Shown piece by piece: positions 16,008 to 23,400 of a stretch of 64,000 bases of DNA. Both the position numbers and the translations under genes were made by a program. Each line of letters starts with the position of its first letter. Position 1 is the first letter of the stretch. Source of the stretch: Pseudomonadota bacterium (GTDB lineage: Bacteria > Pseudomonadota > Gammaproteobacteria > Burkholderiales > Ferrovaceae); contig JAJZBQ010000001.1 in assembly GCA_021798835.1 (NCBI GenBank), forward strand, positions 372,001 through 436,000, given 5' to 3'. The notes below the pieces were generated by a model that worked only from the letters and a program-made list of their open reading frames with translations, was not told the DNA's origin and made no database searches.

Positions 16008-17303
16008 ATGAGTGCTCTGCCTACTACAACACGGTTTCACTTGCAGCGTCGCTCCGTTCAGGTGATCACCCTGTTGTTGACGATCGTGGTGCCAGCAACG
16101 GGGTTGTTTCGCATTGATCCCAAGGCCGGCGCGCTGGTGATTTTACATCGTCAGGTTTGGTTTGCCGATTTTTTTCTGATAGCAGGCTTGTGGGTGAGTC
16201 TGGTCAGTCTGTTGGTGATGCTCTATTCTTTGGCTGGAACGGTTTTTTGTGGTTGGGTCTGCCCCCAGAATATCTTTTCCGAATGGGCCAATTTCATGAC
16301 TCGGCTGTTGCTGGGCAAGCGTGCCGAAGTCAGCCTTGATGGTCAGGCCCCGCGGGTGGCCCCGGCCAAGAATCGAGTGCTCAACTGGGTCCTGCTGGGT
16401 TTATCGTTTTTGGTGGCTGCAATGTTTCTGGGGGTGATCCCCTTGTTCTATTTCTATGATCCGGGTACGGTGGTGTCCTTTCTGTTATGGCGCTCAGATC
16501 CTGCCTTGGCCCAGTCACTGCACTGGATTTATGCCGTCTTTGTCTTGATCATTTTGGTGGATATTGCGGTGATACGCCATTTCTGGTGTCGATTCGCTTG
16601 TGTCTATCGGGTTTGGCAGCATAGTTTTCGTACCCGCGAGACCTTGCATGTGCGGTACGATGCCAGTCGTTCCAGTGCCTGCGAGAAATGTAATTATTGC
16701 GTGACATCCTGTTTCATCGATATCGATCCACGTAAAACCGACATCTATGACAGTTGCATTAACTGTGGTGAATGTATTGATGCTTGTAACCGATTACAGG
16801 GAAAAAAGGGACTTCCGGGTTTGCTGTCTTTTGAGCTGGGGGAGCGCCAGAACAAAAAAATCGAGCGTATCCAGTTTCGTAACAATGCCTTTGGATTGAA
16901 ATCCCGCACCGTGTGGATGACCATGGTGTTGTTGTTGGGGCTGAGTTTCTTCTCATGGGGATTGTGGACCTGGAAACCTCTGCACCTGTCGGCGTATCGG
17001 GCAGAAACCCAGGCTTCGTCGAACGTGGCGCTGGACTATCGTATCGAAGTCGCCAATAAGCGCTACCAGCCAGAGGTGGTGACACTGGTATTGAAAGGAC
17101 TCGATGCAGGGTCATACCACTTCTCCCAGACACAACTGGTGATTCCGCCCGCTGATCGTCGTTCCGTTACGTTATCGGTATCGCCGACTTTGTCTCACGG
17201 GCTACATTACTTTATCATTGAAGCCAGTGCACCGGATGTGAGTTGGAAGGACCATTTCTCCATACGCCACTTTTCTGAATCTTCCACGCGGAGGTCGCCA
17301 TGA
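16008..17303 (+). CDS. ccoG: Cytochrome oxidase accessory protein CcoG (RdxA/FixG family)
   Basis: This 431-residue membrane ferredoxin has five or so helices and a CGWVCPQN motif. Two [4Fe-4S] sites are visible (C225/C228/C231/C235 and C250/C253/C256/C260), and a C-terminal immunoglobulin-like FixG domain covers about residues 340-425. CcoG is known as a cupric reductase that supports copper insertion into cbb3 oxidases, which fits the upstream ccoNO. It overlaps the following gene by 4 nt. A second, shorter paralogue that lacks the Ig-like domain is encoded at 37445. Confidence 0.92.
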   Translation: MSALPTTTRFHLQRRSVQVITLLLTIVVPATGLFRIDPKAGALVILHRQVWFADFFLIAGLWVSLVSLLVMLYSLAGTVFCGWVCPQNIFSEWANFMTRLLLGKRAEVSLDGQAPRVAPAKNRVLNWVLLGLSFLVAAMFLGVIPLFYFYDPGTVVSFLLWRSDPALAQSLHWIYAVFVLIILVDIAVIRHFWCRFACVYRVWQHSFRTRETLHVRYDASRSSACEKCNYCVTSCFIDIDPRKTDIYDSCINCGECIDACNRLQGKKGLPGLLSFELGERQNKKIERIQFRNNAFGLKSRTVWMTMVLLLGLSFFSWGLWTWKPLHLSAYRAETQASSNVALDYRIEVANKRYQPEVVTLVLKGLDAGSYHFSQTQLVIPPADRRSVTLSVSPTLSHGLHYFIIEASAPDVSWKDHFSIRHFSESSTRRSP

Positions 17304-17731
17304 ATGAGGAAATCACACCAAAAAAACCGTTGACGGATGTCAGCCCGGAATGGGGAAGGTCAGACCAGAAGCACTTTGGTTATGCCGATGATGAAGAGCG
17401 CAAAAATAAGCGTGGTTTGGAAGACTGGGAATTGGTTGAAAGTATTCCACTCTCGCAGAAACCGGTTCCTTACTGGTTTTATGCCATTGTCGTGGTGGTT
17501 TTGCTGGTGGCCATAGGTCTGGCATTCCCGTTTTGGGGGGTGCGTCCTGGTCATGTCAAGCATTGGTTGGATTGGGGGTTTTTTATTGCGTTGGTTTACA
17601 TTGCCGTAGCAGCCACTTTTATCTACTTCATGGTGCACATGTATGGCGCACAGAATGCGGGGCAGAAAAAAGAAGAATTTCCACTTTCCGAGACAAGTCC
17701 TTCTGCGCAACAAGAGGTTCCCCGGCCATGA
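17300..17731 (+). CDS. Two-helix membrane protein with FPFWGVRPG motif
   Basis: This 143-residue protein has a charged N-terminus of about 50 residues and a helix at about 54-77 ending FPFWGVRPG. A second helix covers 88-112 and the tail is polar. The helix-end motif closely resembles FPLWGQRPT in the 9144 protein, suggesting the two are related. No haem or metal site is visible. It overlaps ccoG and the downstream lipoprotein gene by 4 nt each. In classical ccoGHIS loci this place belongs to CcoH; the resemblance is positional only. Confidence 0.7.
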   Translation: MNEEITPKKPLTDVSPEWGRSDQKHFGYADDEERKNKRGLEDWELVESIPLSQKPVPYWFYAIVVVVLLVAIGLAFPFWGVRPGHVKHWLDWGFFIALVYIAVAATFIYFMVHMYGAQNAGQKKEEFPLSETSPSAQQEVPRP

Positions 17732-18138
17732 TGCAGGGAATTCCTGTCCGCCAGATTTACTGGGTCCCGGTGTTGCTGGGCCTGCTGTGGGGGTGTTCCT
17801 CCGATGAGGGGAAACATCCCTATACCGTCGCCCAGCATTGGCATGGTTGGGAAGTTCGGGTGGAAAGTCGTCCAACCCCGCCACAAGCAGGTATGAATGA
17901 AGTGCTGGTGTTTGTCACGGGAAATTATGACCATCCCGTTGCTTCCTGTCTGGTCGATGTGCGCAGTGCCAAGGCGGATGAGTGGAAACAGGCTATTCAG
18001 GATGGTCTTGTGGGGGTGTATCGACGGGCAGCACTCCTGGGGCCGGGAGAACGTCAGACCTTGCAGGTGCGCTTGCATTGCGGAGATGATCCGGACTTGA
18101 ACACGGTGCTGTATTTCCCCATCGCATTGACATCCTGA
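17728..18138 (+). CDS. Small lipoprotein, possibly CcoH/FixH-like
   Basis: This 136-residue protein has a signal peptide ending in a lipobox (GLLWGC followed by SSDE). A beta-rich soluble domain follows, with phrases such as GWEVRVESRPTPP and GMNEVLVFV that recall the FixH-like pattern of a single domain placed after ccoG. The start is at the ATGA overlap with the previous gene; longer frames lie inside that gene. It is the last gene of the plus-strand respiratory island. CcoH identity is a weak inference; I call it a lipoprotein of unknown function. Confidence 0.65.
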   Translation: MMQGIPVRQIYWVPVLLGLLWGCSSDEGKHPYTVAQHWHGWEVRVESRPTPPQAGMNEVLVFVTGNYDHPVASCLVDVRSAKADEWKQAIQDGLVGVYRRAALLGPGERQTLQVRLHCGDDPDLNTVLYFPIALTS

Positions 18139-18172
18139 AGGCTCCCCTGTCCCGCTTCTCGTATGGGAGCCT
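18139..18172 (+). terminator. Hairpin between convergent genes
   Basis: AGGCTCCC (18139-18146) pairs with GGGAGCCT (18165-18172) across an 18-nt loop. It lies exactly between the lipoprotein stop and the stop of the convergent mini-CcoN gene. It lacks a T run, so termination efficiency is uncertain. Confidence 0.4.
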
Positions 18173-18696
18173 CACTCCTCCTTCGTGCAGGTACCTGAGG
18201 GACCCGTCATGGTGAGGACGATGTTCACGAAATAGATGATGAACCCAACGGCCATGGAGGTTCCGGCAACAGCGACGACGGGGCCGTAAAAGTGGTGTAC
18301 ATGTGCCATGGCGGTGCGATCATGGAGCATCAGATTTCCTTCCCATATGCCAAATATCATTTGGGCGGAATAAAAACCATAGACTCCGAAGAACAGCCAC
18401 CAGAAGTTGTGCTGGACCAGACGTTGGGAGTAAAGGGTCTTCCCGGTGAGGCGTGGCAACAGATAATAGGTGGTTCCCATGGCCAGAGAGACGACACCGC
18501 CAACCAGGTTCATATGAGCATGAGCCAGGGGGTCGATCATGTGTCCAGGACCTCCATAGGGGCTGCCGATGGAGTCCAGCCAGGAGCGGATGGGTGGAAA
18601 GACCTGCAACATTCCATGCATGGCCCCGATAAACAGGGAAGTGGCTGACATGAGAAAATACTTGACGAGGCGGCAATGATCAGAAACCTGACGCAT
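18172..18696 (-). CDS. Mini haem-copper-oxidase subunit I-like protein (four helices)
   Basis: This 174-residue protein has four membrane helices, at about 10-33, 58-80, 95-116 and 135-160. It contains AHAHMNLVGG, YYLLPRLTG and MAHVHHFYGP segments that resemble the first part of CcoN/NorB-type catalytic subunits, including candidate haem-ligating histidines. It is far too short for a complete oxidase subunit (450 or more residues) and shows no frame disruption, so it looks like a stand-alone gene, not a pseudogene. An AGGAT ribosome binding site precedes ATG 18696. It may bind haem b as an accessory subunit, sensor or electron carrier (inference). Confidence 0.8.
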   Translation of the reverse strand: MRQVSDHCRLVKYFLMSATSLFIGAMHGMLQVFPPIRSWLDSIGSPYGGPGHMIDPLAHAHMNLVGGVVSLAMGTTYYLLPRLTGKTLYSQRLVQHNFWWLFFGVYGFYSAQMIFGIWEGNLMLHDRTAMAHVHHFYGPVVAVAGTSMAVGFIIYFVNIVLTMTGPSGTCTKEE

Positions 18697-18750
18697 GGGT
18701 TATCCTGAAGAAATTAACAGTTGACGAAAAGCAATCGGGAGCTGAAACAG

Positions 18751-18786
18751 TAAAAACAAAACACCCGGTGAATGGACACCGGGTGT
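18751..18786 (-). terminator. Rho-independent terminator after the 43-residue peptide gene
   Basis: On the minus strand a 10-bp perfect stem (ACACCCGGTG with CACCGGGTGT, 6-nt loop) is followed by TTTTGTTTTTA. It separates the small peptide transcript from the mini-CcoN gene downstream. Confidence 0.85.
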
Positions 18787-18864
18787 TTAAAGAAGTTCGT
18801 GTAATCAAGTGGCCGACAAGATGCCTTTCAGATACTTGCCAGTGATGATTACATAAGGCGAATA

Positions 18865-18996
18865 TTACTTGCCGTTCTTTTTCTGATCCCGGGCCAGAAT
18901 GTCAACACCCATACCGCCCAAGGTGAGAGATACCAAAATCCCGCCAACGAACAGAATCACGGGAATGATCATGTAACCTTTGTTCATTACTTCCAT
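18865..18996 (-). CDS. 43-residue single-helix membrane peptide
   Basis: The frame ATG 18996 to TAA 18865 encodes 43 residues: one hydrophobic helix at about residues 8-29 (IIPVILFVGGILVSLTL) and a charged end (ARDQKKNGK). The ribosome binding site is excellent (AGGGGGAGA), a sigma70-like promoter lies upstream (19069-19097) and a strong terminator lies downstream (18751-18786). It is therefore a complete single-gene transcription unit. The family is not recognised; it may be a small respiratory subunit, given that it stands between the mini-CcoN and SCO genes. Confidence 0.75.
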   Translation of the reverse strand: MEVMNKGYMIIPVILFVGGILVSLTLGGMGVDILARDQKKNGK

Positions 18997-19068
18997 TGTG
19001 TTCTCCCCCTCTTATGAAATTGCGCATGCGTCAGCCTTGCGGCGACGACGGTTTTGTTAAGCGCCTCA

Positions 19069-19097
19069 ATCCTACCAAAGTCTTGGCGTTCTGGCAA
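19069..19097 (-). promoter_or_regulatory. Sigma70-like promoter of the 43-residue peptide gene
   Basis: On the minus strand TTGCCA (19097-19092), a 17-nt spacer and TAGGAT (19074-19069). The predicted start gives a leader of roughly 65 nt before ATG 18996. Confidence 0.55.
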
Positions 19098-19124
19098 CCT
19101 CTTGATGCAGATAGGAGGGAGCAT

Positions 19125-19757
19125 TCATGAATTGGGGATGATACGCTGAAATTGCTGGATTAATTCTTGGACACTTTGTGGGTTCTGGAAAGAGGCTTGC
19201 AGAGTTCCCGCGGGGTTGAACAGATAAAACGAGGTGCTGTGGTCAACCGGATAGTTGCCCGATGCGTCCCGTTCATCGGTGTGCAATGCGGCATACACCC
19301 CCATTGTCTGTGTGAAGGGTTGCAGTTGTGATTTATCGGCCTGGGCACCAATGAAACTGGGGTCAAAGGCCGTCAGATAGCGAGCCAGCAGAGGGAGGCT
19401 GTCACGGGTGGGATCCACGGATACGAAAATGGTCTGCGGGAGGAGCTGGTGCGCGGTACGGCGTTGTTGCATGACTCTGGCGAGTACGCCCAGATCCGTC
19501 GGGCAGACATCGGGACAGTGGGTATATCCAAAGAGCCATAGGGTCCAATGGCCCTTCATGTGATCGATGTCGAGAACCCCCTGGGTGCTGGGTAGTGAAA
19601 AAGCCGGGAGGGAAGGCCCGTTTGCCAGCCACTGTGTTCGGTCATTGAGCCCTTGCGGGGGGCTGGGAGACAGGAGGTAAAATGCTCCCAAGGCCGTTGA
19701 CAACAGGAGTACGGCAATTCCCCATATCCTGATGGGCCGTTGGGGGCGTGGGGTCAC
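19125..19757 (-). CDS. SCO1/SenC-family copper chaperone
   Basis: This 210-residue thioredoxin-fold protein has an N-terminal membrane anchor (about residues 10-30). The SCO metal site is visible: CPDVC in GYTHCPDVCPTDLG and a distal histidine in VDHSTSFYLFNP. SCO proteins deliver copper, or reduce its site, during maturation of cytochrome oxidases, which suits the neighbouring oxidase genes. The start is GTG at a GTGA overlap with the stop of the SUMF1-fold gene upstream, so the two are translationally coupled. No alternative family fits better. Confidence 0.9.
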   Translation of the reverse strand: MTPRPQRPIRIWGIAVLLLSTALGAFYLLSPSPPQGLNDRTQWLANGPSLPAFSLPSTQGVLDIDHMKGHWTLWLFGYTHCPDVCPTDLGVLARVMQQRRTAHQLLPQTIFVSVDPTRDSLPLLARYLTAFDPSFIGAQADKSQLQPFTQTMGVYAALHTDERDASGNYPVDHSTSFYLFNPAGTLQASFQNPQSVQELIQQFQRIIPNS

Positions 19758-20527
19758 TGGTCGCGTACCAGGCGGAAACCTACCGTACTGACGCGTGCCG
19801 TCGGATCATTGGCGGTACGCCGGTTCAGGTTGAGGTCAGCGGAATTATTGCGCCAAGAGCCACCGCGAACGACGCGGGACAGACACTCTCCCCCGGGGTT
19901 TGCGGCTTCGCCTTCCCAGGCCGCCCCGTTATTGGGGATGGTCTGCTGACCATCCTGATTGACGCGTCGGGTGTCTTGAAAGCAGTCTTCCATCCATTCC
20001 CACAAGTTGCCGCTCATGTCGTACAAACCCCAGTGGTTGGGGGCTTTGGTGGCAACGGGATGAGGGTGATTGTCGCTATTGCCTTCAAACCAGGCTATGG
20101 CATTCAACTGATCCCCTCCACAGTAGTGGTTGTCCAGTCCAGCCTGACAAGCATAGCCCCATTCACTTTCCGAGGGAAGGCGATAATGACGCCCGGTTTT
20201 GGCGTTCAGACGCAGAATATAAACTTGGGCATCTTCCCAACTGACGCGGTCGACGGGGCACAGGTCTCCGCAGTGTGGAAATGCGCTGGGGTTGCGATGC
20301 ATGATGGCCTTCCACTGACCTTGGGTGACCAGGGTGGTGCCGATGGCAAAAGGTCGGGCAAAGGTCACTTTCACTCCCGGGGCAGGACTATAACTGCCGC
20401 TTGGAATCGATGTCATCTCGGGGCACTCTGGACAGTCCTTGACGGGAGGTGAGGCTGGCGTGGCGTGCGAGGATAGCGAAACAGCCAGGCAAGTGACCCA
20501 GACTGCGGTGGGTGCAAATTTTATCAT
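19754..20527 (-). CDS. Exported SUMF1/FGE-fold protein
   Basis: This 257-residue protein has a signal peptide of about 22 residues ending SSHA, then one SUMF1 domain. Visible family segments are MTSIPSGSY, FAIGTTLVTQGQW, YRLPSESEWGYACQAG, GLYDMSGNLWEWMEDCF, VVRGGSWRNN and VGFRLVRDQ. Several cysteines occur (CPECPE, HCGDLCP, CF, EC), but not the pair expected after RGGS in catalytic FGE, so formylglycine formation is unlikely. GAGGAGGGG precedes ATG 20527. Coupling to SCO through a 4-nt overlap suggests a shared periplasmic role in oxidase or copper biology (inference). Confidence 0.85.
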   Translation of the reverse strand: MIKFAPTAVWVTCLAVSLSSHATPASPPVKDCPECPEMTSIPSGSYSPAPGVKVTFARPFAIGTTLVTQGQWKAIMHRNPSAFPHCGDLCPVDRVSWEDAQVYILRLNAKTGRHYRLPSESEWGYACQAGLDNHYCGGDQLNAIAWFEGNSDNHPHPVATKAPNHWGLYDMSGNLWEWMEDCFQDTRRVNQDGQQTIPNNGAAWEGEAANPGGECLSRVVRGGSWRNNSADLNLNRRTANDPTARVSTVGFRLVRDQ

Positions 20528-20631
20528 GGTAAACCCCTCCTCTCTTATTGGATTGCGTGTGGGCCATGCCTTAGTGTAGCCCAGCAGTGGCAGGATGAAA
20601 AGATGTTGGCGGAGGAGCCTGACTGCTCATG

Positions 20632-21402
20632 TCAGGGGCTGCTGCGGTTCGGGATGATATCGGGGAATACATCCCGATAGGAGGCGTAGACGCTTGCGAT
20701 GATCAGGGCCAATAGATAGAAACCAATGGGAAGCGACAGGAGGGGGATTACCAGGGCGATCCAGGAGCCGAGCGCCAGAAGCATGGCCATGGTCAGGGTG
20801 AACATGCCAAAAGCCGGGAGATTGCGCAAACAGGCCCGTGTACTTTCGTTCAATACCTGTAGGGTAGACAGGGAGGTAAACATCAGCAAGGCAGGGCTGA
20901 ACCAACTGGTCATGAGCATGAACAACTGGAGCAACAACAGGCCCAACATCACAGGGGAGAGAGAAGCAAGCGTTATCTGTGCTTGTTCCAGTTGCGTGGT
21001 CCCGGTGGATGCAAGAGGTTGCTGCAAGTCGGCTATCGACTGTCCTCCCCAGGTGATCAGGATCAGGCTCAGCAAGGTTTCCACCAGGATGTTGATCAAA
21101 CCCAACTGGAACAGGTACCGTGGGTTGTGCTGGAATGCCTTGAGAAGATGGCGTGCCTTGAGGGAACGCTCGGATTCGATGGCATGGCAGCCGAGCATGA
21201 AGCCGGCAAAAATGCCAGGTAGGGACAGAGAAAATAGTATGGGGCCCAGGGTCGGGAAATAAATGGCCACGACCACGACCATCAACCACAGGCTGAGGGT
21301 GCTGATCCAGCCTATCGGACTCAGCAGCACCAGGGAAGCACCCTGACGGATCCACTGGAATCCCCGTGCGGCGGAAACACGGCGCGGGTTCAGCAGGGCC
21401 AT
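20632..21402 (-). CDS. BPSS1780-like integral membrane protein
   Basis: This 256-residue protein has about six helices and an N-terminal cytoplasmic segment RRVSAARGFQWIRQG. That pattern resembles a membrane-protein family common in Betaproteobacteria (BPSS1780 type) whose function is unknown. The gene begins inside the end of thrB (13-nt overlap), so the two are probably co-transcribed. A short hairpin (CCTGAC with GTCAGG, 20618-20636) overlaps its stop codon. No catalytic motif is apparent. Confidence 0.7.
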   Translation of the reverse strand: MALLNPRRVSAARGFQWIRQGASLVLLSPIGWISTLSLWLMVVVVAIYFPTLGPILFSLSLPGIFAGFMLGCHAIESERSLKARHLLKAFQHNPRYLFQLGLINILVETLLSLILITWGGQSIADLQQPLASTGTTQLEQAQITLASLSPVMLGLLLLQLFMLMTSWFSPALLMFTSLSTLQVLNESTRACLRNLPAFGMFTLTMAMLLALGSWIALVIPLLSLPIGFYLLALIIASVYASYRDVFPDIIPNRSSP

Positions 21403-22328
21403 GATGGGGGTTGTTCCAGATGGTGGGACAATACGTTGTCGAACCAGGCGGGATCATGGGGCTGCAGCAATTGACTGGCACGCGGCTGATGCAGGTCATG
21501 CAGCCGCGAGAGCCAGAAACGCAGGGCTGCGCGGGTCAATTGGGATGACCAGGTCGCCTGTTCGGTGGGCTGCACGGGGCGGTTGGCGCGGTAAGCCCCC
21601 ACCAGAGCCGTGACGCGGGTAGCATCGAGGCGCGCTGCGGGGGTCATGCACCAGTCGTTGACCACGATGGCCAAATCATAGATCCAGTTATCGTCACCAG
21701 CAAAGTAGAAGTCGATCAAGCCACTCACGTGCTCGCCTTCAAACAGGACATTATCACGGAATAGATCCCCATGAATGGGTCCGTGGGGAAGGGTTGGATC
21801 AAAACTTGGCGCGATGGTAAGGGCTTGGCTCAACCGCTGTTGCTGACCTGAATCGAGCAGATGGGAAAGTTGGCGGGCGGTTGATTGGATCCAGGGAGTT
21901 CCACGGGGGTTTTCCTGATGGAGCGTATAGGTCGCACCGGCCAGGTGCATTTGTGCCAACACTTTTCCGATTTGTTCACACTGACCTAGGGTGGGAGCGA
22001 TGACGGAGGATCCCCGAAGGCGCGAAACCAGCGCCGCAGGTTTGCCTTTCAAGGGGGAAAACAAGGCGTTGTGGCTGAGAGGTAAGGGTTTTGGACAAGG
22101 CAGACCCTGCTGTGCAAGGTGTTGCATGAGGCCAAGATAGTAGGGTAATTCGGCGGGGCCGAGTTTTTCAAAGAGGGTCAGGACATGGTGTCCGGATGAG
22201 GTATCGACAAAATAGTTGGTATTTTCGATGCCGGAAGCGATGGGAGTCAGTGTGAGGAGCGATCCGGCTTGATGATCAGACAACCAATGCGACAGTTCGA
22301 TGGGGGAAACTGGAGTAAAAACGGCCAT
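21390..22328 (-). CDS. thrB: Homoserine kinase type II (ThrB, APH fold)
   Basis: This 312-residue kinase has the aminoglycoside-phosphotransferase fold and phosphorylates homoserine in threonine synthesis. Visible motifs are the substrate-lobe start IASGIENTNYFV, the catalytic HGDLFRDNVLF and GLIDFYFAG, which carries the metal-binding aspartate. The start was placed at ATG 22328 (MAVFTPVSP, the conserved N-terminus); a longer frame to 22427 would run into the next gene. It lies 13 nt after a DUF2782 gene, a pairing common in Betaproteobacteria. Confidence 0.92.
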   Translation of the reverse strand: MAVFTPVSPIELSHWLSDHQAGSLLTLTPIASGIENTNYFVDTSSGHHVLTLFEKLGPAELPYYLGLMQHLAQQGLPCPKPLPLSHNALFSPLKGKPAALVSRLRGSSVIAPTLGQCEQIGKVLAQMHLAGATYTLHQENPRGTPWIQSTARQLSHLLDSGQQQRLSQALTIAPSFDPTLPHGPIHGDLFRDNVLFEGEHVSGLIDFYFAGDDNWIYDLAIVVNDWCMTPAARLDATRVTALVGAYRANRPVQPTEQATWSSQLTRAALRFWLSRLHDLHQPRASQLLQPHDPAWFDNVLSHHLEQPPSWPC

Positions 22329-22341
22329 GAGTCGAGGAGGG

Positions 22342-22767
22342 TCAGAAACGAAAAATAACCCAACTGGGGGTTTTGAAATTGTTGTCGATGCCATCATAGC
22401 GGTGCCAGAGGCCCGTACCTTGATCATCGATCAGATAGTAGGTGGGACCCACTTTGGGAATGACCTTGATTTTGTACAGGTGCCCGTGGGATCGGTATTC
22501 CACGTAGCGGGCCTGACTGCGATCCACGATGGTGACCTGGTCCTCATTGCTGTTTTCCGTTGGTGGAGGTGGTGCTTCTGCAGCGGAAGGAGGAGGGGCC
22601 GGTGGCGCAGAATCGGGAGGAGGAACCGCACCATCCGCAGAGTTATCGTTGTCGTTCAAGGTTGGTGGCAGTGGTGCGCTGCTCAACGGGGGGAGATCGT
22701 CTGCATGGGCACAGCAGATTCCCAGCAACAGCGACACACAGACCAGAGAAGAAAAAGTGGTATTCAT
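22342..22767 (-). CDS. DUF2782-type exported protein
   Basis: This 141-residue protein has a signal peptide ending HADD, a proline-rich linker of about 50 residues and a C-terminal domain. The domain carries QVTIVDRSQARYVEYR and YKIKVIPKVGPTYYLID, matching the DUF2782 pattern. It is usually found next to thrB and polA in this class, as here. Function is unknown. It lies 13 nt upstream of thrB, probably in one operon. Confidence 0.8.
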   Translation of the reverse strand: MNTTFSSLVCVSLLLGICCAHADDLPPLSSAPLPPTLNDNDNSADGAVPPPDSAPPAPPPSAAEAPPPPTENSNEDQVTIVDRSQARYVEYRSHGHLYKIKVIPKVGPTYYLIDDQGTGLWHRYDGIDNNFKTPSWVIFRF

Positions 22768-22836
22768 GGGGCAATTCTAACAGGTGTTGGCATCCTGGTA
22801 TATGCTGATGGCCTCAGACACGAGGGAATGGTAGGG

Positions 22837-23400
22837 ATGGACGCGCGAGCCAGAGGATTACGACGATTTTTGAAGCAAGGGGGCATGGTGGCCTATCCCA
22901 CCCGCGCGGTATTTGGTTTGGGGTGTGATCCGAGGCACTGGGGGGCCTTGCGTGCTCTGTTGCGCCTGAAGCGACGTCCTGCCAGAAAAGGCATGATCGT
23001 GGTGGCGGATCAGCAGGAGCGCTTGTGGCCGTTTATGGAAACAGGTCGTGCAGATTTGCGCGAACGTTGTCGTGCCAGATGGCCGGGCCCTCATACCTGG
23101 CTGGTTCCGGCGCATGCGCGTTTGTCGGGATTGTTGTGCGGACGATCCTACGGGGGGGGGCACCGGGTGGCCTTGCGCCATGACAATTATCCCCCGCTGG
23201 CTAACTTGTGTCATCGGATTGGCATGGCGCTGGTATCCACCAGTGCCAATCGCTCCGGCCAGCGCCCGCTGACAACGACACGAGCCTGTCGTCAGCGCTT
23301 TGGCGAGCGGGTGCGTGTCATTCCAGGTCGTTGCCAGCGCCACAGCCGGCCTTCCACGGTGGCCGATCTGCTCAGTGGCAGTATCGTGCGTCAGGGTTGA
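22837..23400 (+). CDS. tsaC: L-threonylcarbamoyladenylate synthase (TsaC/YrdC)
   Basis: This 187-residue YrdC-fold protein makes threonylcarbamoyl-AMP for the t6A37 modification of tRNAs. Visible motifs are MVAYPTRAVFGLGCDP (the substrate-binding start), KRRPARKGMIVVA, RWPGPHTWLVPA and ALVSTSANRSGQ. The start at 22837 has GAGG at suitable spacing; ATG 22828 is possible but sits too close to that site. The gene overlaps the end of the convergent purD by 10 nt. A run of nine G (23152-23160) lies inside the gene without breaking the frame. Confidence 0.88.
   Translation: MDARARGLRRFLKQGGMVAYPTRAVFGLGCDPRHWGALRALLRLKRRPARKGMIVVADQQERLWPFMETGRADLRERCRARWPGPHTWLVPAHARLSGLLCGRSYGGGHRVALRHDNYPPLANLCHRIGMALVSTSANRSGQRPLTTTRACRQRFGERVRVIPGRCQRHSRPSTVADLLSGSIVRQG

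Noticed and set aside
11668-20527. Genuine formylglycine-generating enzymes for sulfatases
   Set aside because: Neither SUMF1 protein has the cysteine pair expected after the RGGS motif, and no sulfatase gene is in the window.
22300-22836. Upstream extension of the tsaC frame to 366 codons
   Set aside because: The extension runs opposite thrB and the DUF2782 gene and has low-complexity composition. The YrdC family starts near residue 180 of this frame, and a ribosome binding site supports 22837.
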